From JAJYKC01 sp963823105 (lineage in GTDB: Bacteria > Acidobacteriota > Terriglobia > Bryobacterales > Bryobacteraceae), in assembly GCA_963823105.1 (NCBI GenBank), contig CAWGKC010000002.1, positions 124,001-188,000 of the forward strand: a stretch of DNA of 64,000 bases. The letters are read 5' to 3'. Below, in pieces: positions 18,261-27,342 of the stretch; positions within the stretch are counted from its first letter, which is position 1; the number at the start of each line of letters is the position of its first letter. The position numbers were made by a program, and so were the translations under genes. The notes below the pieces were generated by a model. It was given only the letters and a program-made list of their open reading frames with translations. It was not told the DNA's origin and made no database searches.

Positions 18261-19580
18261 TTGTCCCCATCGGAAAGCGTTCGCATTGCGCCCGCGGACG
18301 GTAAGCTCGGAATCCTCATCCCGGGTATCGGCGCCGTAAGCACCACCTTCATGGCCGGCGTCGAGGCCATCAAGCGCGGCCTTGGTGTTCCGGTCGGATC
18401 GCTCACCCAGCTCTCTACCATTCGCCTCGGCAAGCGCACCGACGCCCGCACCCCGATGATTAAGGACTTCGTGCCCCTCGCCGGACTCGACGATCTGGTC
18501 TTCGGCGGCTGGGATATTTTCGAAGACAACGCCTACGAAGCGGCCGTCAACGCCAAGGTCCTCGACGCCGCTCTGCTCGAAAAAGTGCGGGAACCGCTCC
18601 AGGCCATCCGCCCCATGAAGGCCGTATTCGATCCCGCCTATATCAAGCGCATCAACGGCCCCAACGTAAAAGAGGGCGGCTCGAAAATGGACAAGGCGGA
18701 GATGTTGATGGAGGATATCGAAAACTTCCGGACCTCCAGCGGCGCCTCCCGCATGGTCATGATCTGGTGCGGATCGACCGAGGTCTTCCACCGCCCCTCC
18801 GAGGTCCATGCCACCCTCCGCGATTTCGAGTGCGGATTGATGAAGAACGATCCCGAGATCTCCCCCAGCCAGATCTACGCCTTCGCCGCGCTCAAAAGCG
18901 GCGTTCCGTTCGCCAACGGCGCGCCGAACCTCACCACCGACACCCCCGCCCTGCTCGAGCTGGCCCGAGAGCGCCGGATTCCCCTCTGCGGAAAGGATTT
19001 TAAAACCGGCCAGACGTTCATGAAGACCCTTCTCGCGCCCGGTTTCAAAGCGCGCATGCTGGGCATGTCCGGCTGGTTCTCCACCAACATCCTCGGCAAT
19101 CGCGACGGCGAGGTGCTCGAAGATCCCGGCTCCTTCAAATCGAAAGAGGAGACCAAGCTTTCCGTGCTGGAACAGATCCTCCAGCCGCACCTGTATCCGG
19201 AGTTGTACAAGGATCTGTACCACGCGGTGCGCATCAATTACTATCCGCCGCGCGGCGACTCAAAGGAGGGCTGGGACAACATCGACATTTTCGGTTGGCT
19301 CGGCTATCCGATGCAGATCAAAATCGATTTCCTCTGCCGCGATTCGATCCTCGCCGCGCCTTTGGTTCTCGATCTGGTTCTCTTCCTCGACTTGGCGCAG
19401 CGCTCCGGCATGAAGGGCGTTCAGGAGTGGCTTTCCTTCTACTTCAAAGCGCCCATGACCGCTCCGGGACTCTACCCCGAGCACGATATTTTCATCCAGC
19501 TTATGAAGCTGAAGAACACCCTGCGCTGGATGCGTGGCGAAGATCTCATCACGCACCTCGGCCTGGAGTATTACGACTAA
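18261..19580 (+). CDS. Inositol-3-phosphate synthase
   Basis: A 439-aa protein converting glucose-6-phosphate to inositol-3-phosphate with NAD+. Family stretches: GKLGILIPGIGAVSTT (NAD loop), MVMIWCGSTEV, GKDFKTGQTFMKT (the conserved lysine block), SGWFSTNILGNRDGEVL and MQIKIDFLCRDSILAAPLVLDL. The start is a TTG at 18261 behind an AGGAGAG ribosome site. The SDR gene follows nine bases later, suggesting that the two act together, for example in a phosphoinositide or inositol-derived polar lipid or solute pathway. Confidence 0.92.
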   Translation: MSPSESVRIAPADGKLGILIPGIGAVSTTFMAGVEAIKRGLGVPVGSLTQLSTIRLGKRTDARTPMIKDFVPLAGLDDLVFGGWDIFEDNAYEAAVNAKVLDAALLEKVREPLQAIRPMKAVFDPAYIKRINGPNVKEGGSKMDKAEMLMEDIENFRTSSGASRMVMIWCGSTEVFHRPSEVHATLRDFECGLMKNDPEISPSQIYAFAALKSGVPFANGAPNLTTDTPALLELARERRIPLCGKDFKTGQTFMKTLLAPGFKARMLGMSGWFSTNILGNRDGEVLEDPGSFKSKEETKLSVLEQILQPHLYPELYKDLYHAVRINYYPPRGDSKEGWDNIDIFGWLGYPMQIKIDFLCRDSILAAPLVLDLVLFLDLAQRSGMKGVQEWLSFYFKAPMTAPGLYPEHDIFIQLMKLKNTLRWMRGEDLITHLGLEYYD

Positions 19581-19589
19581 TTTTCAAGC

Positions 19590-20588
19590 ATGAAGGTTCT
19601 GGTAATCGGCGGGACGTCATTTATCGGCCGGCCCCTCGTCGCGTCGCTGGTCAAGGCCGGGCACGAGGTGTGGATTCTGCATCGCAAGCCCAAGCACGAC
19701 TTCGGCAAGAAGGTGGGCAATCTGATGGCGGACCGCAACGACGCGGAATCCGTCCGCTCCGCCCTCCTCGTGCAGAAGTTCGACGTGGTCTACGACAATG
19801 TCTACGACTGGGAGCGCGGCACCACCGCCGCCAACGTCGAGGCGACCGCGCGCGCCTGTGGCGACCGCTTGCACCGCTATGTATTCATGTCGAGCGTGGC
19901 CGCATACGGCGACGGCTTGAACCACCACGAAGGCGACGCGCTCGCCCCCGACGATCATCCCGACCTCTACGTCCGCAATAAGGCCGTCACCGAGCGGATG
20001 CTGTTCCGCATGCATCAACGCAACGGCTTTCCCGTCGTCACCATCCGCCCGCCGTTCATCTATGGCAAGGGAAATCCGTTTTACCGCGAGGCCTTTTTCT
20101 GGGACCGCCTGCGGGAGAACCGCTCCATCGTTCTGCCCGGCGACGGCCGCCGCCTGATGCAGTTCGTCAACGTGAACGACCTGGTCGAAGCGTGCCTCAA
20201 AGTGATCGAAGTGCCGGACTCTTCCGGCCACGCCTTCAACGTCGCAAATCCCCGGCCCCTCACGCAACTGGAAGCCGTCGAGGCCTTCGGCCGCGCCGCG
20301 GGACGCGAGCCCGTTTTCGTCCGCATCCCGCGAGACCGCATCCTCCGCGCCGGCGGCCATCCCATGGGCCCGAAGCTTTATTTCGGCATGTACTACGACG
20401 TTCCCGCCATCACCATGGTGGTGAACAAGGCCCAGCGCGTGTTGAAGTTCAAACCGGTCGACTTCGCCACCGGACTAAAGGAAACCTACCGCTGGTACGT
20501 TCGCAACGCCTCGTTCCCTAAACCGGACTACGCGTTCGAAGACGAGCTGCTCGCCTCCGCTCCCGCCTACGTCGTCGAGGAGTTTTAA
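19590..20588 (+). CDS. NAD-dependent epimerase/dehydratase (extended SDR)
   Basis: A 332-aa extended short-chain dehydrogenase. The nucleotide loop GGTSFIG is at 7-13, the active-site pair is Y127-x3-K131 (DLYVRNKAVTE), preceded by FMSSVAAYG. Such enzymes epimerise, dehydrate or reduce NDP-sugars or related cyclitols. It follows the inositol-phosphate synthase by nine bases, so an inositol- or sugar-phosphate substrate is plausible. Substrate not determinable. Confidence 0.87.
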   Translation: MKVLVIGGTSFIGRPLVASLVKAGHEVWILHRKPKHDFGKKVGNLMADRNDAESVRSALLVQKFDVVYDNVYDWERGTTAANVEATARACGDRLHRYVFMSSVAAYGDGLNHHEGDALAPDDHPDLYVRNKAVTERMLFRMHQRNGFPVVTIRPPFIYGKGNPFYREAFFWDRLRENRSIVLPGDGRRLMQFVNVNDLVEACLKVIEVPDSSGHAFNVANPRPLTQLEAVEAFGRAAGREPVFVRIPRDRILRAGGHPMGPKLYFGMYYDVPAITMVVNKAQRVLKFKPVDFATGLKETYRWYVRNASFPKPDYAFEDELLASAPAYVVEEF

Positions 20589-20589
20589 C

Positions 20590-21760
20590 TCAAATCAAAA
20601 CGCGCAGTCCGTGCAGCACCGCCCGCCACTGCGGTTCCAATTGAAGCAGTATCCGCGGTGCCGTCAGCGCCAGCGGCGCCAGTTGCCACCATCGCTTCGC
20701 CCCCATCCCTTCCAAACCAACGCACATTAACAGCGGCGTCTGCGTTCGCGAAAACGAATAGGACTCCGACCAGATGTCCGCCTTCGCCAGGAATAACGCT
20801 CCCAAGGCAAATACCCATGCCGAACATGTCAGCGCGGAAATGTTTTTGCGGACGATCCACCACGCCGCGACCCCCAGCGCAATCCAAATTCCCGCCAGCG
20901 CGGCGTTATCGAGAATCGCCGCCTCCTTCAACCACCGGCTGGTCAGCGCGAACTGCACCGGATGCAGCGTCCGCTCGACGATCCCCTCGAACGGAATCCA
21001 CGAAGCCCACCGCGTCCCATCCGGCCCGCTACGCGCGCGTACATAAAGAAACCAGCATCCGGCGGGCAGTCCGGCCGTGACGAAGACGGCGGCCCGCTTC
21101 CACTGCCCCCGCAGCGCCTGAAACAAACACCATCCGGCGATCAGCGCCATCCCCGTTTCGCGCGCCAGTGGCGCCATCGCCAGCACCGCATACAGTCGTT
21201 TCGGCGCGTTCGACGCGGCGTAAAGGGCGAACCCGGCACACAGAGCGGCCAGCGCCCCATCGACGGTCATGCGGTCGATCGAGGTCAGCGCGGCGGGAGC
21301 GAGTAGAAAAAGCAAACCCCAGCCGGCGCGCCATCCAAGAAGCTCCGCGTATCGCGCCAGCCAGTAAACGCCAAGACAGAGGAATAAATCGACAACGCAG
21401 ATGTACGCCGAATCGACGCGTTCGTCGTCGCCCAGCGCCGCGAGCCGCGCAATCCCCGGGACCAGAATGCGCCGCCAACGCAGCCCCGGATTGTCCACGT
21501 AGTTCGCAATAGCCGCGCCGCATCAGCGGATCGTGCGCGATCACGTGATAGAACGCTCCGTCGTAGCCGCGCGAATCGGGGAACCGGTAAACGTCCTCCT
21601 CCGCGATCTCAACCGGCAGAGTCATCGCGCTCCCCGTATAGAACAAAGCGTCCCAATCGCCGTGGTAATTAAAGCGAACGGTGAGCGCCTGCCACGCAAG
21701 AATCGACGCCCCGCCCAGCGCGGCGCAGGCCAGCGGCGCCATCCACGCCCGTTTCATCAT
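20590..21760 (-). pseudogene. Polytopic membrane protein, glycosyltransferase-like, frameshifted
   Basis: The ATG at 21760 opens MMKRAWMAPLACAALGGASI and includes a RGYDGAFYHVIAHDPLMRRG segment, a pattern of membrane glycosyltransferase or cell-surface glycopolymer proteins. Near 21517 the reading shifts: the true continuation is IANYVDNPGLRWRRILVPG in another frame, followed by eight or so hydrophobic helices to the stop at 20590. The span is one base over a codon multiple, consistent with a single insertion. Its start overlaps the pta stop (ATGA). Role probably in transferring a lipid-linked sugar. Confidence 0.7.
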
Positions 21761-22722
21761 TCCGCCGCGCCCGCGCCCTGCACCGCCGTGACGATCGCCG
21801 AGGCATATATGTCCTCCGCCGAGCAGCCGCGCGACAGATCGCTCACCGGCTTGGCCACGCCCTGTAAGAACGGCCCAAACGCGGAAGCCCCGCCCAGCCG
21901 CTCCACCAGCTTGTACGCGATGTTGCCCGCGGCTACTCCGGGAAACACCAGAGTGTTCGCGCGGCCGGCCACTCTCGACCCCGGAGCTTTCGAAGCCCCG
22001 ATGCGCTCCACCAGCGCCGCGTCGGCTTGCATCTCGCCATCGGCCGCCAGTTCCGGCGCGCGCTCGCCCAGGATGCGCATCGCCTCCGCCACCTTGTCCA
22101 CCGACGGATGTCCCGCGCTGCCCTTCGTCGAAAACGAGAGCAGCGCCACCCGCGGTTCAACCTCCAACAGCGTCCGCGTGCTGCGCGCGGCCGCGATGGC
22201 GATGTCGGCCAGTTGATCCGGCGTCGGATCGATCACCACCGCGCAATCGGCGAACGTCAATAGCCCGCCGGCGCCGAATCCCCGGTCGCGCACGGCCATA
22301 ATGAAGCAACTCGACACCGTCTCCACACCCGGCGCCGTCCCGATGCAGCGCAGCGCCGCCCGCACCGTTTCCGCCGTCGTGTTGCATGCGCCTCCCACAA
22401 AGCCGTCCGCCTCACCCATCGCCACCATTAACGCCGCGCGGTACAGCGGCCGCCGGGCGGTTTCGAGCGCGTCCTCCATCGTGCCGCCCTTGCTCCGGCG
22501 GCGCTCCAAATAAGCCTCGGCATACCGCCCCGTCTCTCCGCCTTGGTCCGCCTCCAACAGCACCGCCTCGGCCAGTCCCTCGCGTTCCAGGCGCTCCGCC
22601 GCTTCCCTTACCCGCTCGTCGCCGCCTTCCGGGAACACAATGCGCGCCCGCCGCGTCATCTCGCGCAGCCGCCGCGCCTGATGCTCGACAAACTCCACCG
22701 CCGCCTCGGGAATACTGGCCAT
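21757..22722 (-). CDS. pta: Phosphate acetyltransferase
   Basis: A 321-aa single-domain Pta converting acetyl-CoA and phosphate to acetyl phosphate and CoA. Seen: RIVFPEGGDERV, ADGFVGGACNTTAETVRAAL, FADCAVVIDPTPDQLADIA, VALLSFSTKGSAGHP, GRANTLVFPGVAAGNIAYKL and GPFLQGVAKPVSDLSRGCSAEDIY, the usual signature series. No acetate kinase gene is in the window. The four-base overlap with the membrane gene downstream shows that the two are co-transcribed, without an obvious functional link. Confidence 0.92.
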   Translation of the reverse strand: MASIPEAAVEFVEHQARRLREMTRRARIVFPEGGDERVREAAERLEREGLAEAVLLEADQGGETGRYAEAYLERRRSKGGTMEDALETARRPLYRAALMVAMGEADGFVGGACNTTAETVRAALRCIGTAPGVETVSSCFIMAVRDRGFGAGGLLTFADCAVVIDPTPDQLADIAIAAARSTRTLLEVEPRVALLSFSTKGSAGHPSVDKVAEAMRILGERAPELAADGEMQADAALVERIGASKAPGSRVAGRANTLVFPGVAAGNIAYKLVERLGGASAFGPFLQGVAKPVSDLSRGCSAEDIYASAIVTAVQGAGAAE

Positions 22723-22736
22723 TCTCGAAGGATAAA

Positions 22737-23045
22737 ATGAAAGTAGCTCCGATGTTCCGCTTGATTTTTTACCTGATCGTCAGCGTCTTCCTCATCTCGA
22801 TCCTCCGCGCCATCGTAGGCGTCGTCCTCAAAGGCTTCGCCTCCCTGTTTCAGAACGCCCAGCCGCCCTCGCGCCGCCCCGTGCAACCCGGCGGCGCTCC
22901 TCTCACCGGCGAGCTGAAACGCGATCCCGTCTGCGGCACTTACACCGTCGCCTCCAGCGCCATCCAACAAAACGTCAATGGCCAAACGGTCTACTTCTGC
23001 TCCAGCCGCTGCCGCGACGAATACCTCGCCTCCGCCCGCCGCTGA
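22737..23045 (+). CDS. Small membrane-anchored YHS/TRASH-like protein
   Basis: A 102-aa protein from ATG 22737 (GAAGGA ribosome site). An N-terminal membrane helix (about 6-28, FRLIFYLIVSVFLISILRAIVG) is followed by a proline-rich linker and a short cysteine domain: RDPVCGTYTV ... VYFCSSRCRDEYLA. The DPVCG and FCSxxC pattern fits YHS/TRASH metal-binding domains. Likely binds a metal at the membrane. Divergent from pta, convergent with the isomerase gene seven bases away. Function unknown. Confidence 0.78.
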   Translation: MKVAPMFRLIFYLIVSVFLISILRAIVGVVLKGFASLFQNAQPPSRRPVQPGGAPLTGELKRDPVCGTYTVASSAIQQNVNGQTVYFCSSRCRDEYLASARR

Positions 23046-23052
23046 CCTCCCT

Positions 23053-24177
23053 TCACGCCTCGCGCCAGCGCAATCCCACGCCCAATTTCTTCTTCGCGTA
23101 TTCGAGACTCCGCTCCAGATCCACGCGCTGCTGCTCGCGCAGCGCCTCGCCATACCCCGGTGGCTCCGGCTTCAACCCGTCCGCGACGACCATGAATCCG
23201 CTGAACTGCCGCCCCGCTTTCGCGATCGCCACGAAGCGCGCGAATTTCTCCGCCTTCGTCTTCGGCTGCTTCTTCCAGAACTCCGGCTCCAGATACGGCA
23301 GCACCGCCGGCGGCCGCCCCGTGATGATCTCCAACTGCATCGAAGCGTGCGGGCACAACCGCCGGTACGCCGCCAGGAATTTGTGGAAGTCGATGTTCCC
23401 ATCCCCCAGCGCAACCCACTGGAACGCCGCCCCGCGCGGATGCTCCCACAGCGCGCTGTCGCGGATGTGCGTCGTCACCACATACGGCGCCAGCGTCTCC
23501 AGCGTATACAGCGGATCCTCGGCCAGCCACATCGGGTTGCCGGCGTCCAGGCACGACGCCGTAAAATCCCTCCCCGATTCCTCGATGATCGTCTTCACTT
23601 CGTCCGCTTCCAGATCTCCGCTGTGATTCTCCAGCGCAATCTTCACCCCCGCATCCACCGCCTCGTTCTTCACCGAGCGGAACGTGCGAATCGTCTCCTC
23701 CATCAACGCCTCGATCGGTTTCTCCTGGCTGCGGTCGTTGTTCGCCCCAAGATAGCAGCGCATCGACGTCGCCCCCAGCGTGTGCGCCACCTGCAACCCG
23801 CGCCGTAAATAGTCCGCCGCCGGTCCGGTCTTCGGATTATAGTTGCGCGACAGCGAACAGATGCACCCGATACCGCAGTCGATCTTGATCCCTTGCCGAG
23901 CCGCATGGTCTCTGACGTCTTTCAAGTGCGCCGGCTCCAGGCTCTCGTAATCCTCCAGGCTCGAAATCTGAATCGTGTCCAGCTTCAACCCCGCCGCGTA
24001 GTCGATCAACCGCATCGCCTTCCACTCGAAGCCGCGCACCGAATACGTGTCGAACCCCAGCCGTATGCCCGCCCCCGGCCCCTCCGCGCCACTCTGCTCC
24101 TGCCCCACGCCCTGCATCATCGCCAGCCCTCCCGCTCCAATCCCTTGTAAAAATTGTCTTCGCCGCATCGCCCGCAT
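23053..24177 (-). CDS. Tat-exported sugar-phosphate isomerase/epimerase-like TIM barrel
   Basis: A 374-aa protein with a twin-arginine signal (MRAMRRRQFLQGIGAGGLAMM) followed by a xylose-isomerase-like AP-endonuclease-2 TIM barrel (GFDTYSVRGFEWKAMRLIDY onward). Candidate metal residues sit in KIALENHSGD, TASCLDAGNP, TTHIRDSA and QLEIITGR. Comparable acidobacterial proteins are exported and act on sugars. Start ATG 24177 gives the complete signal; an ATG three codons on would also serve. Substrate not known. Confidence 0.82.
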   Translation of the reverse strand: MRAMRRRQFLQGIGAGGLAMMQGVGQEQSGAEGPGAGIRLGFDTYSVRGFEWKAMRLIDYAAGLKLDTIQISSLEDYESLEPAHLKDVRDHAARQGIKIDCGIGCICSLSRNYNPKTGPAADYLRRGLQVAHTLGATSMRCYLGANNDRSQEKPIEALMEETIRTFRSVKNEAVDAGVKIALENHSGDLEADEVKTIIEESGRDFTASCLDAGNPMWLAEDPLYTLETLAPYVVTTHIRDSALWEHPRGAAFQWVALGDGNIDFHKFLAAYRRLCPHASMQLEIITGRPPAVLPYLEPEFWKKQPKTKAEKFARFVAIAKAGRQFSGFMVVADGLKPEPPGYGEALREQQRVDLERSLEYAKKKLGVGLRWREA

Positions 24178-24200
24178 CTTATCAAGCCGCGCGCCCTCCC

Positions 24201-25481
24201 ATGCGATCATCGAAGAAACCGGAGAGCGCGATGGCCACAGCGGCGGCACAACTCGGATTTCGCGACGTCATGAGACTCGTCCCCGTGCGCCGCCTCTGGA
24301 TGGCGCAGGTGGTCAGCGTCTTCGGCGACTTCCTCGCCATCTTCGCCGTCTTCAGCATCGTCTCCTTCCGCATGCACGCGCCCGCCGAACAGGTCAGTCT
24401 CATCCTCGTCGCCTATTTCCTCCCGCTCGTCTTCATCAGCCCCTTCGCCGGCGTTCTCGTCGATTCCTGGAACGTCAAGCGCACCATGATCGCCAGCGAC
24501 CTCATCCGCGCCGTTCTCGCCTTGCTCCTGCTCGCCGCGCCCAACCTCTACTCGATCTACGCCATTCTCTTCGCCATCAGCGCCGTCTCCAGTTTCTTCA
24601 TGCCCGCCCAACAGGTCGCCCTCCGCACCCTCGTACCGCGCGAGGGCATGCTCAGCGCGAACGCCCTCTTTCAACAGGCGTTCCAGGTCCTTCAGATCGT
24701 CAGCCCCGCCATCGCCGGCGCCCTCGTCGCCGCCTTCCGGCCCGAGTCCTGCTTCTGGATCGACAGCGTCAGCTTCGTCTTCTCCGCCGCCACCATCTTC
24801 ACCATCGCCATCCTCCGCGCACCCGCCCCCCATGGCGCACAGGCCCGCTCCGTCGTCTCCAGCATGGCCGAAGGCCTCCGCTTCATCGCCCAAAACCGCC
24901 CCATCTCCTTCGTCATCGTCTCCATGACCGCCGGCATGTTCGCCATCCGCTGTTACGGCGCGCTCATCGCCGTCTACGTCCGCGACGTCCTTCGCGAAGG
25001 CACGTCGCTGTTCGGAATTCTCGGCTCGCTCGTCGGAATCGGCATGATCGTGGGCACGCAACTCATCCACCGCGCCGCCCGCGGCCATTCCAAACAGCGC
25101 CTCGTCATCTACGGCCTCTTCGGCATCGCCTTCTCTATCGCATTGCTCGCCGCCGTCGGCACCAAAGCCGCCGCCATCGCCGGAACCGTCGGCATCGGCT
25201 TCTTTGTCGCCTTCGTCATCGTCCCTTGCCAGACGCTCATGCTCGAAGAAACTCCGCCGCATCTCATGGGCCGCATCGGCGGCACGTTCATGTCCGTCAT
25301 CTTCGCCGCGCAGGTGGCCGCTCTCGCCGGCTCCGGAGCCATCGCCAACCGCGTCGGCATCCGCAATCTCTATCTCGCCGCCGCGTTTTCCCTCGCCGCC
25401 ATCGCCGCCCTTGGCCTCCAATGGACCGGAGCCGTCCCGCTTGCCCCGGCGCAGCCCGCTCCGGGTATCGACGAAGTTTGA
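24201..25481 (+). CDS. MFS transporter (EntS-like)
   Basis: A 426-aa protein with about twelve hydrophobic helices; the first loops carry GDFLAIFAVFSIV and GVLVDSWNVKRTMIASDLIRA, the MFS intracellular-loop signature of the MFS_3 drug/siderophore-export group. ATG at 24201. It runs in the same direction as lpxD 32 bases downstream and diverges from the isomerase gene. Substrate unknown; an efflux function is likely. Confidence 0.88.
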   Translation: MRSSKKPESAMATAAAQLGFRDVMRLVPVRRLWMAQVVSVFGDFLAIFAVFSIVSFRMHAPAEQVSLILVAYFLPLVFISPFAGVLVDSWNVKRTMIASDLIRAVLALLLLAAPNLYSIYAILFAISAVSSFFMPAQQVALRTLVPREGMLSANALFQQAFQVLQIVSPAIAGALVAAFRPESCFWIDSVSFVFSAATIFTIAILRAPAPHGAQARSVVSSMAEGLRFIAQNRPISFVIVSMTAGMFAIRCYGALIAVYVRDVLREGTSLFGILGSLVGIGMIVGTQLIHRAARGHSKQRLVIYGLFGIAFSIALLAAVGTKAAAIAGTVGIGFFVAFVIVPCQTLMLEETPPHLMGRIGGTFMSVIFAAQVAALAGSGAIANRVGIRNLYLAAAFSLAAIAALGLQWTGAVPLAPAQPAPGIDEV

Positions 25482-25513
25482 CACGCCCCTCCCGGAGTGT
25501 TCCAATCGGCTTG

Positions 25514-26545
25514 ATGAAGCTAGGCGATCTCGCCGCAACGCTCGGCTGCCGTCTGCTGGGCGACCCGGAAATGGAAATCACCGGCGTCGCCGGCGTCGAG
25601 CAAGCCGGCCCTTCCGAAGTCACCTTCCTCGCCAACTCCAAGTACGCCTCCAAGGCCAAAGCGACCCGCGCCTCCGCCATTCTCCTCGCCCAGCCGCTCC
25701 CCGGCGCTTCCGCCGCCAGCCTAATTTCAACGAATCCCTATCTCGATTTCGCCCGCGCCGCCGCCCTGTTCTACCAGCCCCCGCGCCCGCCCATCGGTGT
25801 CCACGCCACCGCCGCCATCGCTCCCAGCGCCCGCATCGGTGAAAACGCCTCTATCGGCGCCTACGCCGTCGTCGGCGAGCGCGTCCTCATCGGTCGCAAC
25901 GCGGTCGTCCATCCCCACGTGGTCATCTACGAAGGCGCTCAAATCGGCGACGATTTCTACGCTCACTCCCACTCCGCCGTCCGCGAATTTTGCCGCATCG
26001 GCAACCGCGTCACCCTCGGCAACGGCGTCGTTGTCGGAGGCGACGGGTTCGGCTTCGCCAAGGACGCCGAAGGCCGCCACATCAAAATCGTACAAGCCGG
26101 CCCCGCCGTGATCGAAGACGACGTCGAAATTCAATCGCTCTCTTCCATCGATCGCGCCACGGTCGGCGAAACCCGCATCGGCCGCGGCACTAAAATCGAT
26201 AGCCTCGTACAAGTCGGCCACGCCTGCGCCGTCGGCGAAGATAACATCATCTGCGCCCAAACCGGCCTCGCCGGCAGCTCCATCCTCGGCGATAACGTCC
26301 TTCTCGCCGGCCAAGTCGGCGTCTCCGGCCATCTCACCATCCACGACAACGCCGTCGTCTACGCTCAAAGCGGAATCGGCGGCGACGTCCCCGCCGGCTC
26401 GGCCGTCTCCGGCTCCCCCGCTTTCGAAGCCCGCGAATGGTTGCGCGCCATCACCGCCTTCCCCAAACTCCCGGAACTCCTGAAGACGATGCGACAATTG
26501 GAGCGTCGGATTCAAAAGTTGGAGTCCGCGGCGAAACCTTCATGA
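25514..26545 (+). CDS. lpxD: LpxD, UDP-3-O-acylglucosamine N-acyltransferase
   Basis: A 343-aa trimeric left-handed beta-helix acyltransferase that adds the second acyl chain in lipid A synthesis. The N-terminal uridine-binding domain (about 1-95) precedes hexapeptide repeats (IGENASIGAYAVVGE onward), the GDGFGFAKD loop and the catalytic H236 in VQVGHACAVG. Length matches the family. ATG 25514 preferred. Its TGA overlaps the LOG start (ATGA). With kdsA and kdsB in the window it shows the organism makes LPS. Confidence 0.95.
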   Translation: MKLGDLAATLGCRLLGDPEMEITGVAGVEQAGPSEVTFLANSKYASKAKATRASAILLAQPLPGASAASLISTNPYLDFARAAALFYQPPRPPIGVHATAAIAPSARIGENASIGAYAVVGERVLIGRNAVVHPHVVIYEGAQIGDDFYAHSHSAVREFCRIGNRVTLGNGVVVGGDGFGFAKDAEGRHIKIVQAGPAVIEDDVEIQSLSSIDRATVGETRIGRGTKIDSLVQVGHACAVGEDNIICAQTGLAGSSILGDNVLLAGQVGVSGHLTIHDNAVVYAQSGIGGDVPAGSAVSGSPAFEAREWLRAITAFPKLPELLKTMRQLERRIQKLESAAKPS

Positions 26546-27336
26546 ACGATCATCTTTCCGGCGATGGCCACCGTCCGCTCGCCTATCAGAACCCCGAGTT
26601 CCTGAACGGTCCCCAGGCGCGATCCCTGCGGATTCTCTCCGAATACCTGGAGCCGCTGGCTCAGTTTCGGAAGGAAAAGATTCGCGACACGGTGGTTTTT
26701 TTCGGCTCCGCCCGCCTGAGGGAGGACGGCCCGCTTGGCGACTATTATCGCGACGCCCGCACCCTCTCGCGCCTCCTCACCGAATGGGCGATGAAACTTC
26801 CCGGCCCCAATCACCGCTTCGTCGTTTGCTCCGGCGGAGGTCCCGGCATCATGGAAGCCGCCAATCGTGGCGCCGAGGAAGCGGGTGGGATGACCGTCGG
26901 CCTCAACATCGGCCTCCCCTTTGAACAGCGCCCCAACCCTTACATCACCCCCGATCTTTCGTTCGAATTCCACTACTTCTTCATGCGCAAGTTCTGGTTC
27001 GCCTACCTCGCCAAAGCGCTCGTCGTTTTCCCCGGAGGCTTCGGAACGCTCGACGAAATGAGCGAAATCCTCACGCTCGCCCAAACTCACAAGCTGCGCA
27101 AGAAAATGATGATCCTCCTCTACGGCTCCAGCTATTGGAAGGAAGTCATCAACTTCGGCGCTTTGGTGAAATACGGCACCATCGCCGCCTCCGACCTCGA
27201 TCTGTTCCAGTACGCCGACACGCCCGAGACCGCCCTCGCGTTGCTTCAGGATATGCTTACCACCTATCATCTCCATCCCGAAGACGTCCACCGCGAACCC
27301 GAAGGAGCGCCGGACATCGCCACGTCCAACGTCTGA
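26542..27336 (+). CDS. LOG-family nucleotide 5'-monophosphate phosphoribohydrolase
   Basis: A 264-aa Rossmann protein of the TIGR00730/LOG group, which cleave the N-glycosidic bond of cytokinin-type or other nucleoside monophosphates. The two signature stretches are SGGGPGIMEAANRGAEEAGG and VVFPGGFGTLDEMSEI. The long N-terminus (about 50 residues before VVFFGSARL) is typical of the bacterial subgroup annotated as LOG or decarboxylase. The start overlaps lpxD, so it belongs to that operon. Confidence 0.9.
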   Translation: MNDHLSGDGHRPLAYQNPEFLNGPQARSLRILSEYLEPLAQFRKEKIRDTVVFFGSARLREDGPLGDYYRDARTLSRLLTEWAMKLPGPNHRFVVCSGGGPGIMEAANRGAEEAGGMTVGLNIGLPFEQRPNPYITPDLSFEFHYFFMRKFWFAYLAKALVVFPGGFGTLDEMSEILTLAQTHKLRKKMMILLYGSSYWKEVINFGALVKYGTIAASDLDLFQYADTPETALALLQDMLTTYHLHPEDVHREPEGAPDIATSNV

Positions 27337-27342
27337 CCGTTT

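Noticed and set aside
24207..25538. Open 443-codon acidic frame on the minus strand
   Set aside because: Antisense shadow of the MFS transporter; composition is extreme Asp/Glu/Gly and no motif is present.
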